From contig JAHLJT010009355.1 of NCBI GenBank assembly GCA_031308135.1, positions 4,525,217 to 4,589,216 on the forward strand: a stretch of DNA of 64,000 bases, given 5' to 3'. Shown here piece after piece: positions 12,401-24,359 of this stretch. Numbering within the stretch: the first letter of the stretch is position 1; each line of letters opens with the position of its first letter. The translations under genes and the position numbers were made by a program. Origin of the DNA: Acheta domesticus (lineage: Eukaryota; Arthropoda; Insecta; Orthoptera; Gryllidae). Below the pieces are notes generated by a model. That model saw nothing but the letters and a program-made list of their open reading frames with translations. It had not been told where the DNA came from and searched no databases.

Positions 12401-15236
12401 TGCCAATCGCGCATGAGAATTAAAACTGAGTCATTGCATAATTTGCTTTCAAGAAGTCTCCTGACATACATTTGTTGAAGTATTGTAACATGTGTTTGAA
12501 TATCATAGATTCTAAAAGACATTCAAGATCATGATGGCGTTATTGTTGAGCATCCCCAAACGCGCTACGCCACCGCTCGATACCACGCGCCTCGCAGGCA
12601 GTGCACTCGGAACGGGGAGGCATACGGCTGCGGTTCTGGCTTACTGCGGTGAGACGGAGATTATCCCAACAACTTGGGACCATGATGTTCGATAATTCGG
12701 ATAACGGGTTCGGATATTCGATTACTGGGATAAACGAACATAACATCTATGTACGCTACCAAAAGGCGGTGGGTTTTCTGCCAACAAAGTACATTCAGAG
12801 TGAATAACAATGTTAAACATTTACGATCCCTTGTTTAACAATGTACCGTTAGTTCTCTTGCACCTAAAGGTGGTGAAAAGCGTATTATGCTAATAATAAA
12901 CATTTAGAGTTCTTAAGCATTTATTGTATGATTTGTCAAAGTTCTCTTAAGTCAGATTATAGTCAGTTCTCTTCAGTCAGACTATAGTACAGTATCTCGT
13001 TACTGTGAATCATATTGTGAATCATTCTCAATATTTAGTATTACAAAAGAAAATGAATACTTATAGTGTACAGTACCGTATTAAAAAAGAAATTATTCAG
13101 AGAAATTGAAGAGTTCGGATGATTGACGTTCCACTATTGCAGCAGAAGGTTTTGTTACTCGTTCGTAGGATTACCAGTGTTTCAAATGTGGTAGCAGCTA
13201 AACTCGATGTCGCTGAAGTGTTGACAGAGTGCATGCATTTTTTTTACCCTTCTGTACAAAGGAAGCAAGGAGCGTTTTTGGTACAACTGACACACTTTTC
13301 CATTGAATCGTTTCGTGGCAATTGACATGCAGGATTGAGGCAAGGCCACCTAGCGGACAGCTCCCTAACCCTACCCTCGCATGCTGCCGCAGGTGACTGT
13401 GGCCACCGGTCCGCCTACGCGGGAGTACTGCACTATTCAAATAGAATCGAAGTGGAAATTACGATCGAATTTATTTTAAATAATATTGGACGAAAACTGA
13501 CTACCAATAAAAGAAATGAAAACCATGTCCTGGTCCCGCAGGTGACGAACGGCGGCGCTGCGCGCACGGGCACGGTGCGCATCTTCCTGGCGCCGCGCTT
13601 CGACGAGCGCGGCACGCCGCTCACCTTCCGCGAGCAGCGCCTCTTCTTCATCGAGATGGACAAGTTCCAGTTCAACTGTGAGTCCTCCTCCTCCTACTCC
13701 ACTACACAGCGCACTAGGCCCCTAGGCGTACGTTCTCTCCCCGCTGCCCCGCTTTGACAAATGCCGTGTGATATTCCATCGTGGCCAAAGGAGCTTGAGG
13801 GGCAAAGTTAGAAAAATCGCACTATAACACCATCACACTTGTGAAATTCTCTTTCTGACCAGGCAAGACTCCAAACAATGACACAAGAGATTTTCAAGCT
13901 GATTTTTTTATTCGTAATTACCTGATAAAACAATTTTTTACTGAAGAAAATTTGTAGTAAAAATTTAAAACATATTAAACCTTAATATTGATATACGTAA
14001 TAAAAATATTTCTTTCAACGATCAAAACTTATGCACTTTTAATTTTTTTCTTCAAAATATTAGTTTCATAACATTATGGCTGAATGATATGAGCTGGGTG
14101 GGAAGGGAATCATCAATGATTCTACCATAAAAATAGTAAAATAAAATCAGGGTTAGGTGGTTAAAGTGGATCATAAACAATTTAACCCACTAAGAAATAG
14201 ACCAAATAGAAATAGAAAATAATTAGTCTTAAAAGGATTTAATTGACATTCACTAGATTAATTTTACAAAATACAAATACTCTAAGAAAATGGCATTTTG
14301 TGTAAGGAAAGCTTACTCTTTTATCTCGTGACAATATACAAATCTAACATAAAGATCAAACTGATATTAACATATACTAAACGGAGAAATAATAAATTGC
14401 ATCGGATCTTGGTCAGTAGAAAAGCAACAATCCTCTATGACCAAATGCTGAAGCCACTTTGAGGTCATTGTCTCAACGAGGTTTCGATTCCGTTTCCAGT
14501 CCAGCCGGGTGCCAACACCATCGAGCGCCGCAGCACCGAGAGCGCGGTGTCCGTGCCCTACGAGCGCACCTTCCGCGACACGAGCGTGATGCCGCCGCAG
14601 GCGGGCAGCCCCGAGCAGGAGCAGTTCAACTACTGCGGCTGCGGCTGGCCCCAGCACATGCTCGTGCCCAAGGGCTCGCAGGAGGGGCTCGCTGCCGACC
14701 TCTTCGTCATGGTGTCCAACTACGCTGACGACAGGGTAAGACGAGTTATGCGAAATTACTTGCAAGCCATTGGCTCACATTTACTCGGTTTGCACAAACT
14801 GGGCATTGTTTTATTTTAACTCCCAAAAAATTAACAAACTAGCATGAGAACCGCAATGTATAACATGCAGATGTTTAAACAATGCTGTTTCAAAAAAGTG
14901 AATTATTTGTTTACAAATATCACTCGAGAGAGTAAGGCTTCTTAAGAATGATGGATTAACTTTATAATTCTGTTTCAGGTAAATCCACCCCCACAGCCGA
15001 ATTCATGTTCTCAAGGCCACACCTACTGTGGCATCTTCAACCAGCCGTACCCTGACCGCAGGCCCATGGGCTTCCCATTCGACCGCAATCCTCGCACTAA
15101 CGCACAAACGCTGGCTCAGTTCATGACCCCTAACATGGTTGTCACCCCTGTTACGATAAGATTCTTCAACGAAATCAGAGCACCGGGTAACTCGACAGGA
15201 GTACCCGTTAGACGTGGCAGGGTGACCACAAAATAG
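9434..15236 (+). CDS. PPO: Prophenoloxidase, copy 2: C-terminal two thirds
   Basis: Exons with consistent phases: 9434-9535 (34 codons, contains LERWRDRIYEAIHSGRV), 11076-11243, 11404-11532, 11689-11881, 13542-13677, 14500-14735 and 14979-15236 (ends VTTK, TAG). The CuB site is visible: two His in GDFHNLAH and one in FYRLHSFVDD. DFAPRGPVF follows, then the PPO hallmark GCGWPQHMLVPKG, and a C-terminal beta-sandwich with CSQGHTYCG and PDRRPMGFPFDR. In known PPOs the CuA site and pro-region lie further N-terminal; those exons are not found here and should fall in or before the gap. One extra base in exon 11689-11881, near 11740, breaks the frame; without it the exon is exactly 64 codons. No signal peptide can be judged. 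PPO versus hexamerin or hemocyanin: the GCGWP motif and complete CuB favour PPO strongly. Confidence 0.9.
9548..9632. repeat. (AAT)n/(ATT)n microsatellite, self-complementary
   Basis: AAT units followed by ATT units, so the tract can fold back on itself. It starts 13 bases after a PPO splice donor. Confidence 0.95.
12640..13135. mobile_element. Non-autonomous pogo/Tigger-like element in PPO intron, copy 2
   Basis: The same insertion as at 2545-2990, but with a longer left part (GAGATTATCCCAACAACTTG and following) that fits the left end of the 62104 copy. The insertion predates the split of the two PPO versions. Confidence 0.6.
13757..13826. mobile_element. Half of a TATA-ended foldback element in PPO intron, copy 2
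   Basis: Partner of 3600-3669, nearly identical, right arm only, ending AAAAATCGCACTATA. It lies just after the donor of exon 13542-13677. Confidence 0.75.
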
Positions 15237-16742
15237 AAAAGTGGCTTTAAATGAAATTTCGGAACCACGAAGGAAACAAGAATTGCTAAAATGCATAGAA
15301 CTGTCAGTGCCAGACAAACTACAAAAAGTCTTCAGCTGTACTGAACCAGGAAGAAAGCAAAGCACAAACAACATCCTGTGAATGTTCAGTAGCAGGAGCA
15401 AATGTTGAACTTAGAACGGCCTACCTGCTGAAACAGAAAATGACAAAGAAGCATTAAAATGGCTTCAAAACAAATTATATTAAAGTGCTTCCATTCGCAT
15501 GTTGCAAATTGGTGCCATGTATTTTCCCTTGGTTTTGACAGTTCTGGAATGTTTAACTTTCAGAAATTGTCCAATAGCAAATTGAGACATTTAATAAACG
15601 GCTTTTATACAAATGACACTTTATTCCCAAGCCCAAACAAATCCTAAAATTTTTCCAGTCCAATTCACAGAAACCGATAATTCCCACTTGTAACTAATGA
15701 AAATTGATATATTGGGGAAAAAACTGCAACTCACAGCTTTGTTTATTTAGAAACTTTCAGAAGGCAGCATGTAATAAATTGACTTAATGATTATTTTCAG
15801 CTGTCAAGTCAATTTTTTTTTTTCCCTACTGGATGCCATGTGAATCTTACTCTCAGAATGTATTGAGATATTCTACCATGTATTGTACTATTATATTATA
15901 CTAATTATTCCAAAATAGTGAATTATTAAGAGAATTAGATCCAAATGTGTCTTGGTAGAGCAGAGAACTAAAAAATTCAATCATTTCCAAATAAAAGTAA
16001 GCATTATAAATACAAGTCACCTCAGACTTGCTCAAAGGGTGTAGCGGTAAGATAGTAAAATTGGCCCACGACAAAACTAGAAGAGAATAATTTTATTCTA
16101 CACCCAAAATAACCTAGAAAAACAATTTTTTTAAATGTTTTCTCTTACCATAGTGATATAATATTGAAAAAGTTATTTTTCACCCTCTTCTCACTTTTGA
16201 CACTGAATCAAGGTGGAATTTGGATTTTTTTAATATGTGACGTAACAAATTGTATTCTTTAATCAATTTCTAAGATGTGCACAGATGTGTTTATTTTGAT
16301 ATTTTGGTACTTAAGACCAATATAAGGGACGATTTTCACTGAAAATCTTACTTTTTAATTTTTTTAAGAAGTTTTTTTTAGAATTTCACGTCAAACAACA
16401 TGATTCGATTTAGGAACAAGTCGATTTAGGAACAAAATGACTATTTTCATTGGATTCCTTGTCAAAAAATACAGAAATAATCAATTGATTGATGCAATTT
16501 CACTTGTTTTTGAATAACAGATAAATGGGTAATTAATATATAAGATACAATTCATTAGAATAAAGTTTAAAAAATGTATATTAAAATTGTGAAAAAATAT
16601 TAGAAAATGGTTTTCACAAATGATGGAATCTGTATTCAAACGAATAACACAATACAATTTATTAATATTACAAATCTACAGTGCTTTAAATTAATTTTCA
16701 ATTTTTTGCGCAGTTTGAAAAAAAAAAAATCAGTATTCCTTC

Positions 16743-17770
16743 TTAATTTTCACCCTCTTCATTGTCACACATCAATTGGTCAATAAATGGGGACATCTTT
16801 TCCTGATTGAAGAGTTCCGAAAGCTTCACAGCAGGCCTAAGAATTTTGCTTTGATATCTAGCATTCAAAAGATTACAGCTGTGACATGTATACAGCAGCC
16901 AACTGTTCTTAATCTGGTAGGACATTCACATGTGTAACGTTGAATCCCAGCACATCCATTAGTAACTGGCTTGTAGTCTGTATAGCACTTATAAGTTTTA
17001 CTCCTAATCTGTTGGGATTTTAGATGCATTTTAATTATATTTTGTTGTGTTCTGACATATTCCAAATCAATTTAATTTTCATCGTTAAGCATCTCAGCTA
17101 TGGCACGGCTTGACAAGACTAAAATGGTCCACAGAAAAGAATTTTAAGTTCTTTTTTCGTGCAATTCTGGAAAATCATCTAAATTATTTGATGTTAACTA
17201 ATTAAAATAAATATTTTTTTATTCTAATTTTCTTTCTCTCCTTGTTCACCAAGAGTATTCTTTTCTTGGTTTGGATTTAACATCATATTAACAATATCAT
17301 CACACATGCTATCATCTGAATTCAATAGTTTGCCAAATACATTGTTTAAAAAGTTTGCAATTCTGCAAACTTGTGTAATATTTTGAACTTATGACTGATT
17401 TGTCCATGGGAAGCTTCAATCACCCAGCATAGTTTGGTAGCGATGCGAGATGAATTTGACTCTTCAGTAGGTAATTGTTTTCTCTTACCTATTAAATCTG
17501 GCCTAAGAACTTTGAATTTTTTCTTCTAAAAGACTTACTACATCTCGAAATCCACAATGAACAATGTATATATCACCAGGTTTCATTAAAGTAATGATAC
17601 CTTTTGGATATTTCAAAACTTCTCACATTATTTCGGCATTATTTTTTATAGCAAGAGGCCCACAACAATCAACAACATATCCATCAGTAGTGCAAATATT
17701 AAAAGGTTTGCACAATGGAACTCTTTTTTATCGAGAGTAGGCACTTTTCTGGTACTCATTAAGGCTGTTA
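16743..17770 (-). pseudogene. Decayed ISL2EU/Harbinger-type DDE transposase with SWIM finger
   Basis: Reading the minus strand from about 17770 gives, with several stops and shifts, PLCKPFNICTTDGYVVD, then KPGDIYIVHCGFRDVVSLLE, a weaker EESNSS/TK-like block, FLNNVFGKLLNSDD and finally a C-terminal SWIM-type zinc finger (YTCECPTRLRTVGCCIHVTA) followed by ARYQSKILRPA. This order, DDE_Tnp_4 core then CxC...CxH finger, is typical of ISL2EU-like insect transposons. Expected catalytic-region residues are partly replaced (for example IVHCGFRD where IVDRGFRD is usual). The frame is broken in at least four places, so this copy is inactive. No terminal repeats were identified. Confidence 0.7.
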
Positions 17771-18470
17771 TGAATTAAATTGTGTAATTTTTTTTTAAAT
17801 CAATATTTATTATTTGTAATATTTGAAAATATATTTCCCTTTTAAATGTTTGTAAAATAAAAATTACTCAGACAAGAAGACTTCAATCAATTAGAAAGTT
17901 TATGTCAATGTTTATGTTAAGAAACGAATATATTATATTTCTTATAAAATATTTTACATAATTAATTTAACAGCACACACTAATTTAACAGCAATACTGC
18001 TCTAACACACACAAACTAGTTTAGAGAAAAAAAACATGTTTAAAGCTTCAATGGTGTCCATAATTCTAAATTTGTATTAAAATGTGTGAAAAATGGAATT
18101 TTATTATGACTCATTTAAAGAAGAAAGTTAATGTTGTAAAAACTAATGAAAACCGTAGTTAGTCTTACTAGTTTTAATAATATTAACCCTTTTTTTATGT
18201 GTATATTGATAAAATTCTATTTCAAGTGGAGAGCATACTTCCCACTGACTATTAAAGGGTTGAGGGATAGTGCGCAAGTAACAACCATTATACCTTATAT
18301 TTTTTGATAACAGGATAACTGTTAAGTAGAATTTAATATTTCAAAAACTGTCTAACATTGTTATGTTTTTCAATGAATTCACTTGTTTTCAACAATAAGT
18401 GCGTTTGCACAAAAAAATCTAAACTTTCTTTGAAAATGCAGTTTTTCTAAATCATGCTAACAGATGGTCC
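17771..18470. other. AT-rich intergenic DNA, nothing recognised
   Basis: Long A/T runs, no credible reading frame and no repeat shared with the rest of the window. Confidence 0.5.
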
Positions 18471-18872
18471 CACAAGCTTATTTGGTAAAGTGGAAGCAAG
18501 AGAAGTGTTTCAAGAGCACCCAACTAGAAGTAAATCAATTTTAAAGATTTTGTGGATTAGGGTGGTTTTGCACCGGGCCCCTCAAATGTATAGCATCTTT
18601 ATTTTTTTTATAAAATTGCAACAATTTAATGACAAATGTAAAAACTGATGTTTTAATTAACTATTTTCTGCAAGTTTTTTAATGTTTTATATTTACTTAT
18701 ATTTTTTTTAAAAGTAATTAAGGATAAATAAATAACTTAATGATTATGTTTTAAAGTAAAACAGCTAATACAATTTTAAAAAATCTTATATAAATCAATC
18801 TGATTTAAATAAAAAAATACATAAATCAATTTTTTTTTTAAAAAATCGTGATTTTTTTTCCAGCCCTAATCA
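18471..18872. mobile_element. hAT-like non-autonomous element, copy 1
   Basis: Collinear with 57080-57372 plus 58271-58310: GCAAGAGAAGTGTTTCAAGA, AAAGATTTTGTGGATT, a CCCTCAAATGTATAGCATC block and a right end TTTTTTTTCCAGCCCTAAT. The right end reversed reads TAGGGCTGG, which fits hAT terminal repeats. The left terminus was not found. A 64-codon ORF at 18454 has no recognisable domain. Confidence 0.55.
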
Positions 18873-19096
18873 TAATTAAGAATACCACAAAAGATAGAAT
18901 TTACATAAAATGATCTAGGTTACAGTGACCACGATTGCACAAATTCATAGTTCCTTGATCTGGCACATTAAATAAATACACTCATGTGTAGAATATTTAC
19001 TAAAGCTAAAAATACCTTCAATTATGGTAGTGTGTCTTGATTTGTTTGTATGATTGGATACACTTCTAGACACATTCCTTTGTGGTTATCACCAAT

Positions 19097-19353
19097 TATA
19101 CTGCGATTTTTGTAGGAAGAGCTCTCAAGATAACTCAAATCCCATCTTCGCGATGGAATATGTCACGGCATTTCGTATCATTCACAGTCGTTCCGCTAGA
19201 TTTCGCACGATCGCGACCGTATGAAGCAGTGCTTGCGATCATGCGACTTCTACCGGCAAGACCGAGAAAAGACGCGAAATGCCGTGACATATTCCATCGC
19301 GAAGATGGGATTTGAGTTATCTTGAGAGCTCTTCCTACAAAAATCGCAGTATA
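19097..19353. mobile_element. Foldback MITE, TATA-flanked, 79-bp perfect inverted repeats
   Basis: The first 79 bases (19097-19175) are the exact reverse complement of the last 79 (19275-19353), starting TATACTGCGATTTTTGTAGG. A roughly 100-bp centre separates the arms. Related elements are at 48266-48498 and 53795-54020, and right-arm halves lie in the PPO introns. The TA flanks suggest mobilisation by a Tc1/mariner-type transposase. The ORFs on both strands here are products of the palindrome and not genes. Confidence 0.9.
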
Positions 19354-19359
19354 GAAACT

Positions 19360-20876
19360 TATTTTATAACAATGAAAGCACATGTCAACTGTTCTTGTTC
19401 ATTCAGGTTAGCCAACCAATACGAGAAGTATCGACAAAGTATTTTTAAAAAATGGTATGTTAGTACAATAGGATCCCTAATACTTGTTTGTAGGCCTGTG
19501 TCATGATGCCTTGCCATTCATAAAAATTCCATCTGTGACAGTACGCACAATAATGACTCCGATTTACGCCGCAAAAATGGAATATTAGCGATATTATTTT
19601 TAATTTCCCAAGACCAGGCCTGCCTGTCGCGCCCGCAAGGGTATTCATGAGTCGCGCCAAGACAGACCTCCGACCAGGGAGTATACATACGCCACCATCG
19701 GGGATTTCGCCCATTTCACAAAACAGATCTCCACCCTTCCCTCTCACTTTCTCTATCCTGCGTAGTGGGAGTACCTGTCGATTGCTCATAAATACAAGTA
19801 AATAAACGCACATAAAAAGAACATTACATTTACAAAGAAATCAATTGTATATTAAAAAAAAAACAGGGTTAAAGTAGGGAACACGATACACCATAGAGAA
19901 GCGGCCCGGAGGGTTGGAGGGGGCAGTCAAGGGGGAGATGCAGGGGAGGAGGAGGGGGGTCTCATTAAGCCTCCCTCAAGTTACGTTAAGCGCTCTGAAA
20001 GAAATGAATAAAACTTACCGATAGGCGATGGCACTTCTCTTGCTGCTCTTCCACTCGAAACCATCCCACAACTCCTTTCGGCTTGACACACCTTCGGCGC
20101 AACGCGTTAAAAAAAAACACATTTATTCTCACCAACGTAGCACGAACACTCGACACTCAGAAACACAAATCACAAAGAGCCTAAAGAACGCAAGAAACGT
20201 AACTGTACAACTGTAACCACTTAGACAAGCTACCCCGACACACAAAATAACAGACGCACACAACCACGATTGCAGTCCTAGTTTGTAACAGAGCTCCGAC
20301 AAGATGCCAGGGCGAAATTGTCTCCCCTAACTTATGATGTCACGTTTGTGACAAATGACGAACCATTAAAATTAATTCAGTAGTATATTTTTCACAATTT
20401 ATTTAAATCGCCCACGCTTTGCCTTTTATTAGTATGTAGTAAGCTATATATTTATATTGCTCACTCCCCTCCCCAATGAGTTTCCCCTCATATTCCCCTA
20501 ATCACTCCCTCCCCTCTTCCACCACGGATTTCCCTCTCGCCGGAATGGTGCGAAAGAAGCAATTGCAAGATTCATCTCAAAATGCTCATAAAGGTAACAT
20601 TCGCCATACGAGCGTATTCATTTGTACTTTGTGGATATAGTTAGCAAAGGAGAATTAATAAGAAACATTCTTTACAGCGAAAGTTCTTTCAGAAAAAGAA
20701 ATTTGGGAGAATATCAAAGACAATTATGATACATTCTTTTTTCAAGGATCTCAACTTCTTTGTTCAGAATTCTGAAACATATAAATTTTGTTTGGAAAAT
20801 CGGAGCTAAGTATATTGTTTATAAGGGAAAAGATTATGTAAATTATCAAGAAGCATTATTTCTTGTCAGCCTTATT
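19360..20876. other. Intergenic, moderately GC-rich island, no gene recognised
   Basis: 19600-19750 is GC-richer and 19895-19985 is purine-rich (GGAGGAGGAGGGGGG). ORFs on both strands are short and low in coding character. 20450-20560 is C/T-rich. No repeat partner was seen except a weak match of the G-rich stretch to 44180-44230. Confidence 0.4.
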
Positions 20877-20877
20877 A

Positions 20878-20931
<54 letters not shown>

Positions 20932-20932
20932 T
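20877..20932 (+). repeat. (AAT)n microsatellite
   Basis: About 18 AAT units in a row, which create an artefactual poly-Asn reading frame. Confidence 0.97.
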
Positions 20933-22670
20933 ATCAGTAGTAAAAATAATAACAATAGTATCTGTAAATGAAAATTGTTTCAAACAGTGTATGACAAGAC
21001 ACTTTGCTCTAGCAATTCATATTCAATAAATCATATGTAGATTTACATTGCTTTGAACATACAATTACCAGTTACATTGATACTTTCACATCCTCATTGA
21101 AATAAATGTAGTATTTTAAATGTGAGACAGTAATTACTACATAAACCTATATTATATTATACATTACACTATGTAATACTGTTATATATTATTAATGTAG
21201 TAATATACTATTATTTGATAATAATGTTACATTTATAATTTAGTATAATGTAATGTATGTAATGTTTTTTCTGTATACATAATGCATAATATACATGTAA
21301 TATTAACACAATAATGTTTGTAAACAATTATAACATGTCACTGCTTTGGCATTTCATTATCATACCATATTTACAGACAAGTCTGACCTGAGACAAAAGA
21401 CACAATTTTGTCTCACGTACGATATGTGTTTCATACTTATATATTTAAAATTTTATACCATTAGAGATTTTGTTAGTACCACAGTTCTTGTTTTTGCTTG
21501 GAACAAGCATATAAAATTTCAATTGTAATTCTATTTTTAATTCCTGCTTTGTTTATAATGTTATTCCAATTTTCAAACTCTACTATGAAAGAGACTTTTC
21601 TAATTGTTTTAAACTGATTGTATTGCAGAACACCTGACGATATGGCCTATTGGGATATTAAATGTTTTAATTAGTGCATAGACGTCAATAAAATAATTGA
21701 TAAATAATTAGATATATAATAAAATGACAAATAGATAATTTAAATATGAATTTATTTCATTATTTTTAAAGTAAGAGGAGGCATATAATAATCATCAATA
21801 GACAATCATTTTTGATCTCCCTTGTAATTGTATTATTGTTAACATAAACTTTAAATTAAATTGTGTAGTAGCATTTTGTGATATCTTCTATATTCATTTT
21901 AATTTCTAAAAAGATATCTCTTAAACTGTTTAGTTATTTATTCCTCATGTATTTATCATAAGATTTAGGACAACTCTATTTGTTTATTAAACTTTTTTGA
22001 AAATGTTAATATTCTTTTCATTTTCTGCAAACATATTATAGGGATGTTGATCTATATAGTATGGCCCTTTGTTTTTGAATACATGTTGATTGCCTATTTG
22101 TACATTTATAAATACATTTTTATAGTTTTTACTTTTAGTTCTCTTTCACAAATATAATTCTTTCATGTATTTATTGGCATGGTAGTGAAAGCACTAGAAA
22201 TGATTGAAAGGTAGGGCTACACAATTCAAGTCTGTCAACCTTTGCTGGATGAGCTAATTTTATTTTAATTCTCAATGTTCTGTGTTTGTGGTGCTTGACT
22301 CCGGAAAAGTATTGAAAATTTTTGATATTTTACAGTCATTGCTGACCCCAAAAAAGGAGTGTAACTATTACACAATGAGAACAAAAATGTATTAATCTGG
22401 CCAGAAATCCCATGACCTGATCTAAAAGGTAGGTATCATAAGTAAAATAAGACCAATACTGTTAACTTCTGGGCAAAATGTGAATATTTTAAAAATACAT
22501 ATTTATTGTCAGGATACATGGTAAATGCAGTATAGTATTATTCTTGCATTTTAATTTTCATCTTTTCATATTCGCCTTCATATATTCTATTAAAATGTTT
22601 GAAGCAGTTATTGTATAATTAATTTGCTTCTAGTGTTTATATCTATTAACATACCTAGAAATGTTATAAG
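20933..22670. other. AT-rich intergenic DNA
   Basis: 21120-21330 is almost pure A/T with repeated TAATGTAT-like words. No gene or known element was recognised. Confidence 0.5.
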
Positions 22671-23410
22671 TGTTATTACTGCAGAGGCCAAAAGTTAAAA
22701 ATCGAGGCTGAGCGTAGCGGAGCCGAGATTTTTAATTACGACGAGGCAGTAATAACACTGTACCATTTTGTAGTATGTTCAGCATTTTATCGGTCACCAT
22801 AAAACCTCACGATTTATGCGAAAATTTACATTACTGCGATAGTAAACAAATGAATTCTGTTGCTGCAGCATGTTACTACGATATTGTGAGGTGTTGCTTG
22901 CGATATATCTATTTAAACAATATTCGAATACCGTGGTTTGAGAAAAGATGAATGCAAATAATTCTCCGAACCTAAAGGTACCTAAAGGAATGACGTTCAG
23001 TGAGGAAGTTGGCGCGTCGACTTCAGATCCGTCAGTAAATATGATTACCGGAGAAGAGTTTCATTTGGTGGAATGCAAGGAAAATGAGGTTAATTTACCT
23101 AATATACATTTTTAAATTGCACTCTTAATATTAGAATTAACAATAATTATCCCCAAATCTAATATGAGTAACTACTTTTATTCTGAATTTTGTGAATGTG
23201 ATTGTTTTTGTACATCGCCATGTGCTTTTCTTAATAAACATTTGACTTGCGATGAGTCGATGGTTGTTTATTTATGTTGCTGAGAATGTTAAAACGCGTT
23301 GCTAAGGATGTTAACTTTCTTAATATACAGGTAGGTACAACTGCACGTAACAAACCCTTAGGGTTGCATGTTAACAGAGGTTAAAGACGCATGTGACCGA
23401 TAAAAGTTAT
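22668..23410 (+). repeat. ~740-bp dispersed repeat with hairpin end, copy 1
   Basis: Matches 58440-59150. It starts with a hairpin whose arms carry GTGTTATTACTGC and GCAGTAATAACAC around AAAAATCG...GATTTTT. Shared interior: TCAGCATTTTATCGGTCACC, ACCGTGGTTTGAGAAAAGAT and GTAAATATGATTACCG. Shared end: AACAAACCCTTAGGGTTGC and GACCGATAAAA. A small frame at 22948-23115 (MNANNSP...NIHF) is partly kept in the other copy, where it is interrupted. Class unknown. Confidence 0.75.
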
Positions 23411-23426
23411 TACTCACAGGCTGGGA

Positions 23427-23600
23427 CGTTTATTTATTTATTTATTTGTCAAAAAAACAGTAAAAACTGTATATGACGTGTGGGGAAAGAAATTTATCTG
23501 CGCACATTTTCTTGAGGGCCAGAAAAAAAAAAAAAAGAAAAAGAAAAAAAAAGCAAAAATGAATTTAGAAAATAATTATTTTAGAAAATTTATTCCATGG
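23427..23600 (+). repeat. Dispersed repeat with A-rich tract, copy 1
   Basis: Matches 28815-29000: TTTATTTATTTATTTGTCAA, AACTGTATATGACG, GTGGGGAAAGAAATTTATCT, GCGCACATTTTCTTGAGGGC, an A-rich tract, then AAAAATGAATTTAGAAAA. Possibly the 3' part of a retroelement, but the match continues past the A-tract, so that tract is not a simple poly(A) end. Confidence 0.7.
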
Positions 23601-24172
23601 CAGCAAGGGAATCATTGCTTCCCGTATCATTTCCAAGGATATTTTTCATTTAAAATACCACTTGACGAGTAATTTAGAATCATTTACTTGTATTCCAAGT
23701 AAAATCAGTTTAAATTGGGCGCGACAATCTTGTTTCCAAAATGAGCACGTAGTTATTATTATGACCAGTAGATGGGGGTAGAGAGCGCTTGTAAAGTTCT
23801 TTGGAAGCACTAGGCTGACTGCATGCAGGGAAGGCTTTGATCAGCAGATGGCGCGCGTGGGCTCATCGGTTCAGTAGTATAATTTATTTTTTCTTATTTT
23901 CGTGCTGCAAGATGAGATTTTTAATTGCTGAAAAGAGATTTCGGTTTAAATTTTCTTTTTATTGTTTTCAATGAAATTTATCCCTTAACAGAAAACCTAT
24001 TCAATATTTTTCAAAGAGTAATGTAATTGGTTACTGTGTAGAACAAATAAACAAGTTTCAGAAAATAAAAGCAAAAATGGATTGTTTTGAAGTGCGGAAT
24101 AAAGCTGTAGGCCTTCGAGACATAACAAAAACAAGATTCTTTATAATACTGGTGATATAAGGCAGAGTTATC

Positions 24173-24339
24173 GAGTGGCGTATCTACGGTATGGCACGTG
24201 CCATGGGCGCCACTCACTAGGGGCGCTATTTACAGTATACCCGTTAAAACAAATAACAACCACCTTAATTTCAAGCATCCCCACAGGGGCGCAAATTCTA
24301 TGCTTGCCATGGGCGCCAGAATTCCTAGATACACCTCTG
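24173..24339. mobile_element. hAT-type MITE, 167 bp, 8-bp target duplication
   Basis: The left end GAGTGGCGTATCTACG and right end (reverse complement CAGAGGTGTATCTAGG) are imperfect inverted repeats close to the hAT pattern CAGTGGCGTA. It is flanked by GAGTTATC at 24165-24172 and 24340-24347, an 8-bp duplication as expected for hAT. Confidence 0.8.
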
Positions 24340-24359
24340 GAGTTATCGCAGACTTTTCT

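Larger units (their letters stand above)
10712..16782 (+). repeat. Large duplicated block, unit 2 (PPO region)
   Basis: Partner of 1-6618. It continues without interruption on both sides, into PPO exons upstream and an ISL2EU transposase remnant downstream, so it is the more complete version. Confidence 0.93.

Noticed and set aside
19082..19383. Two opposite ORFs of 77-82 codons with nearly the same protein
   Set aside because: Explained by the perfect palindrome of the foldback element.
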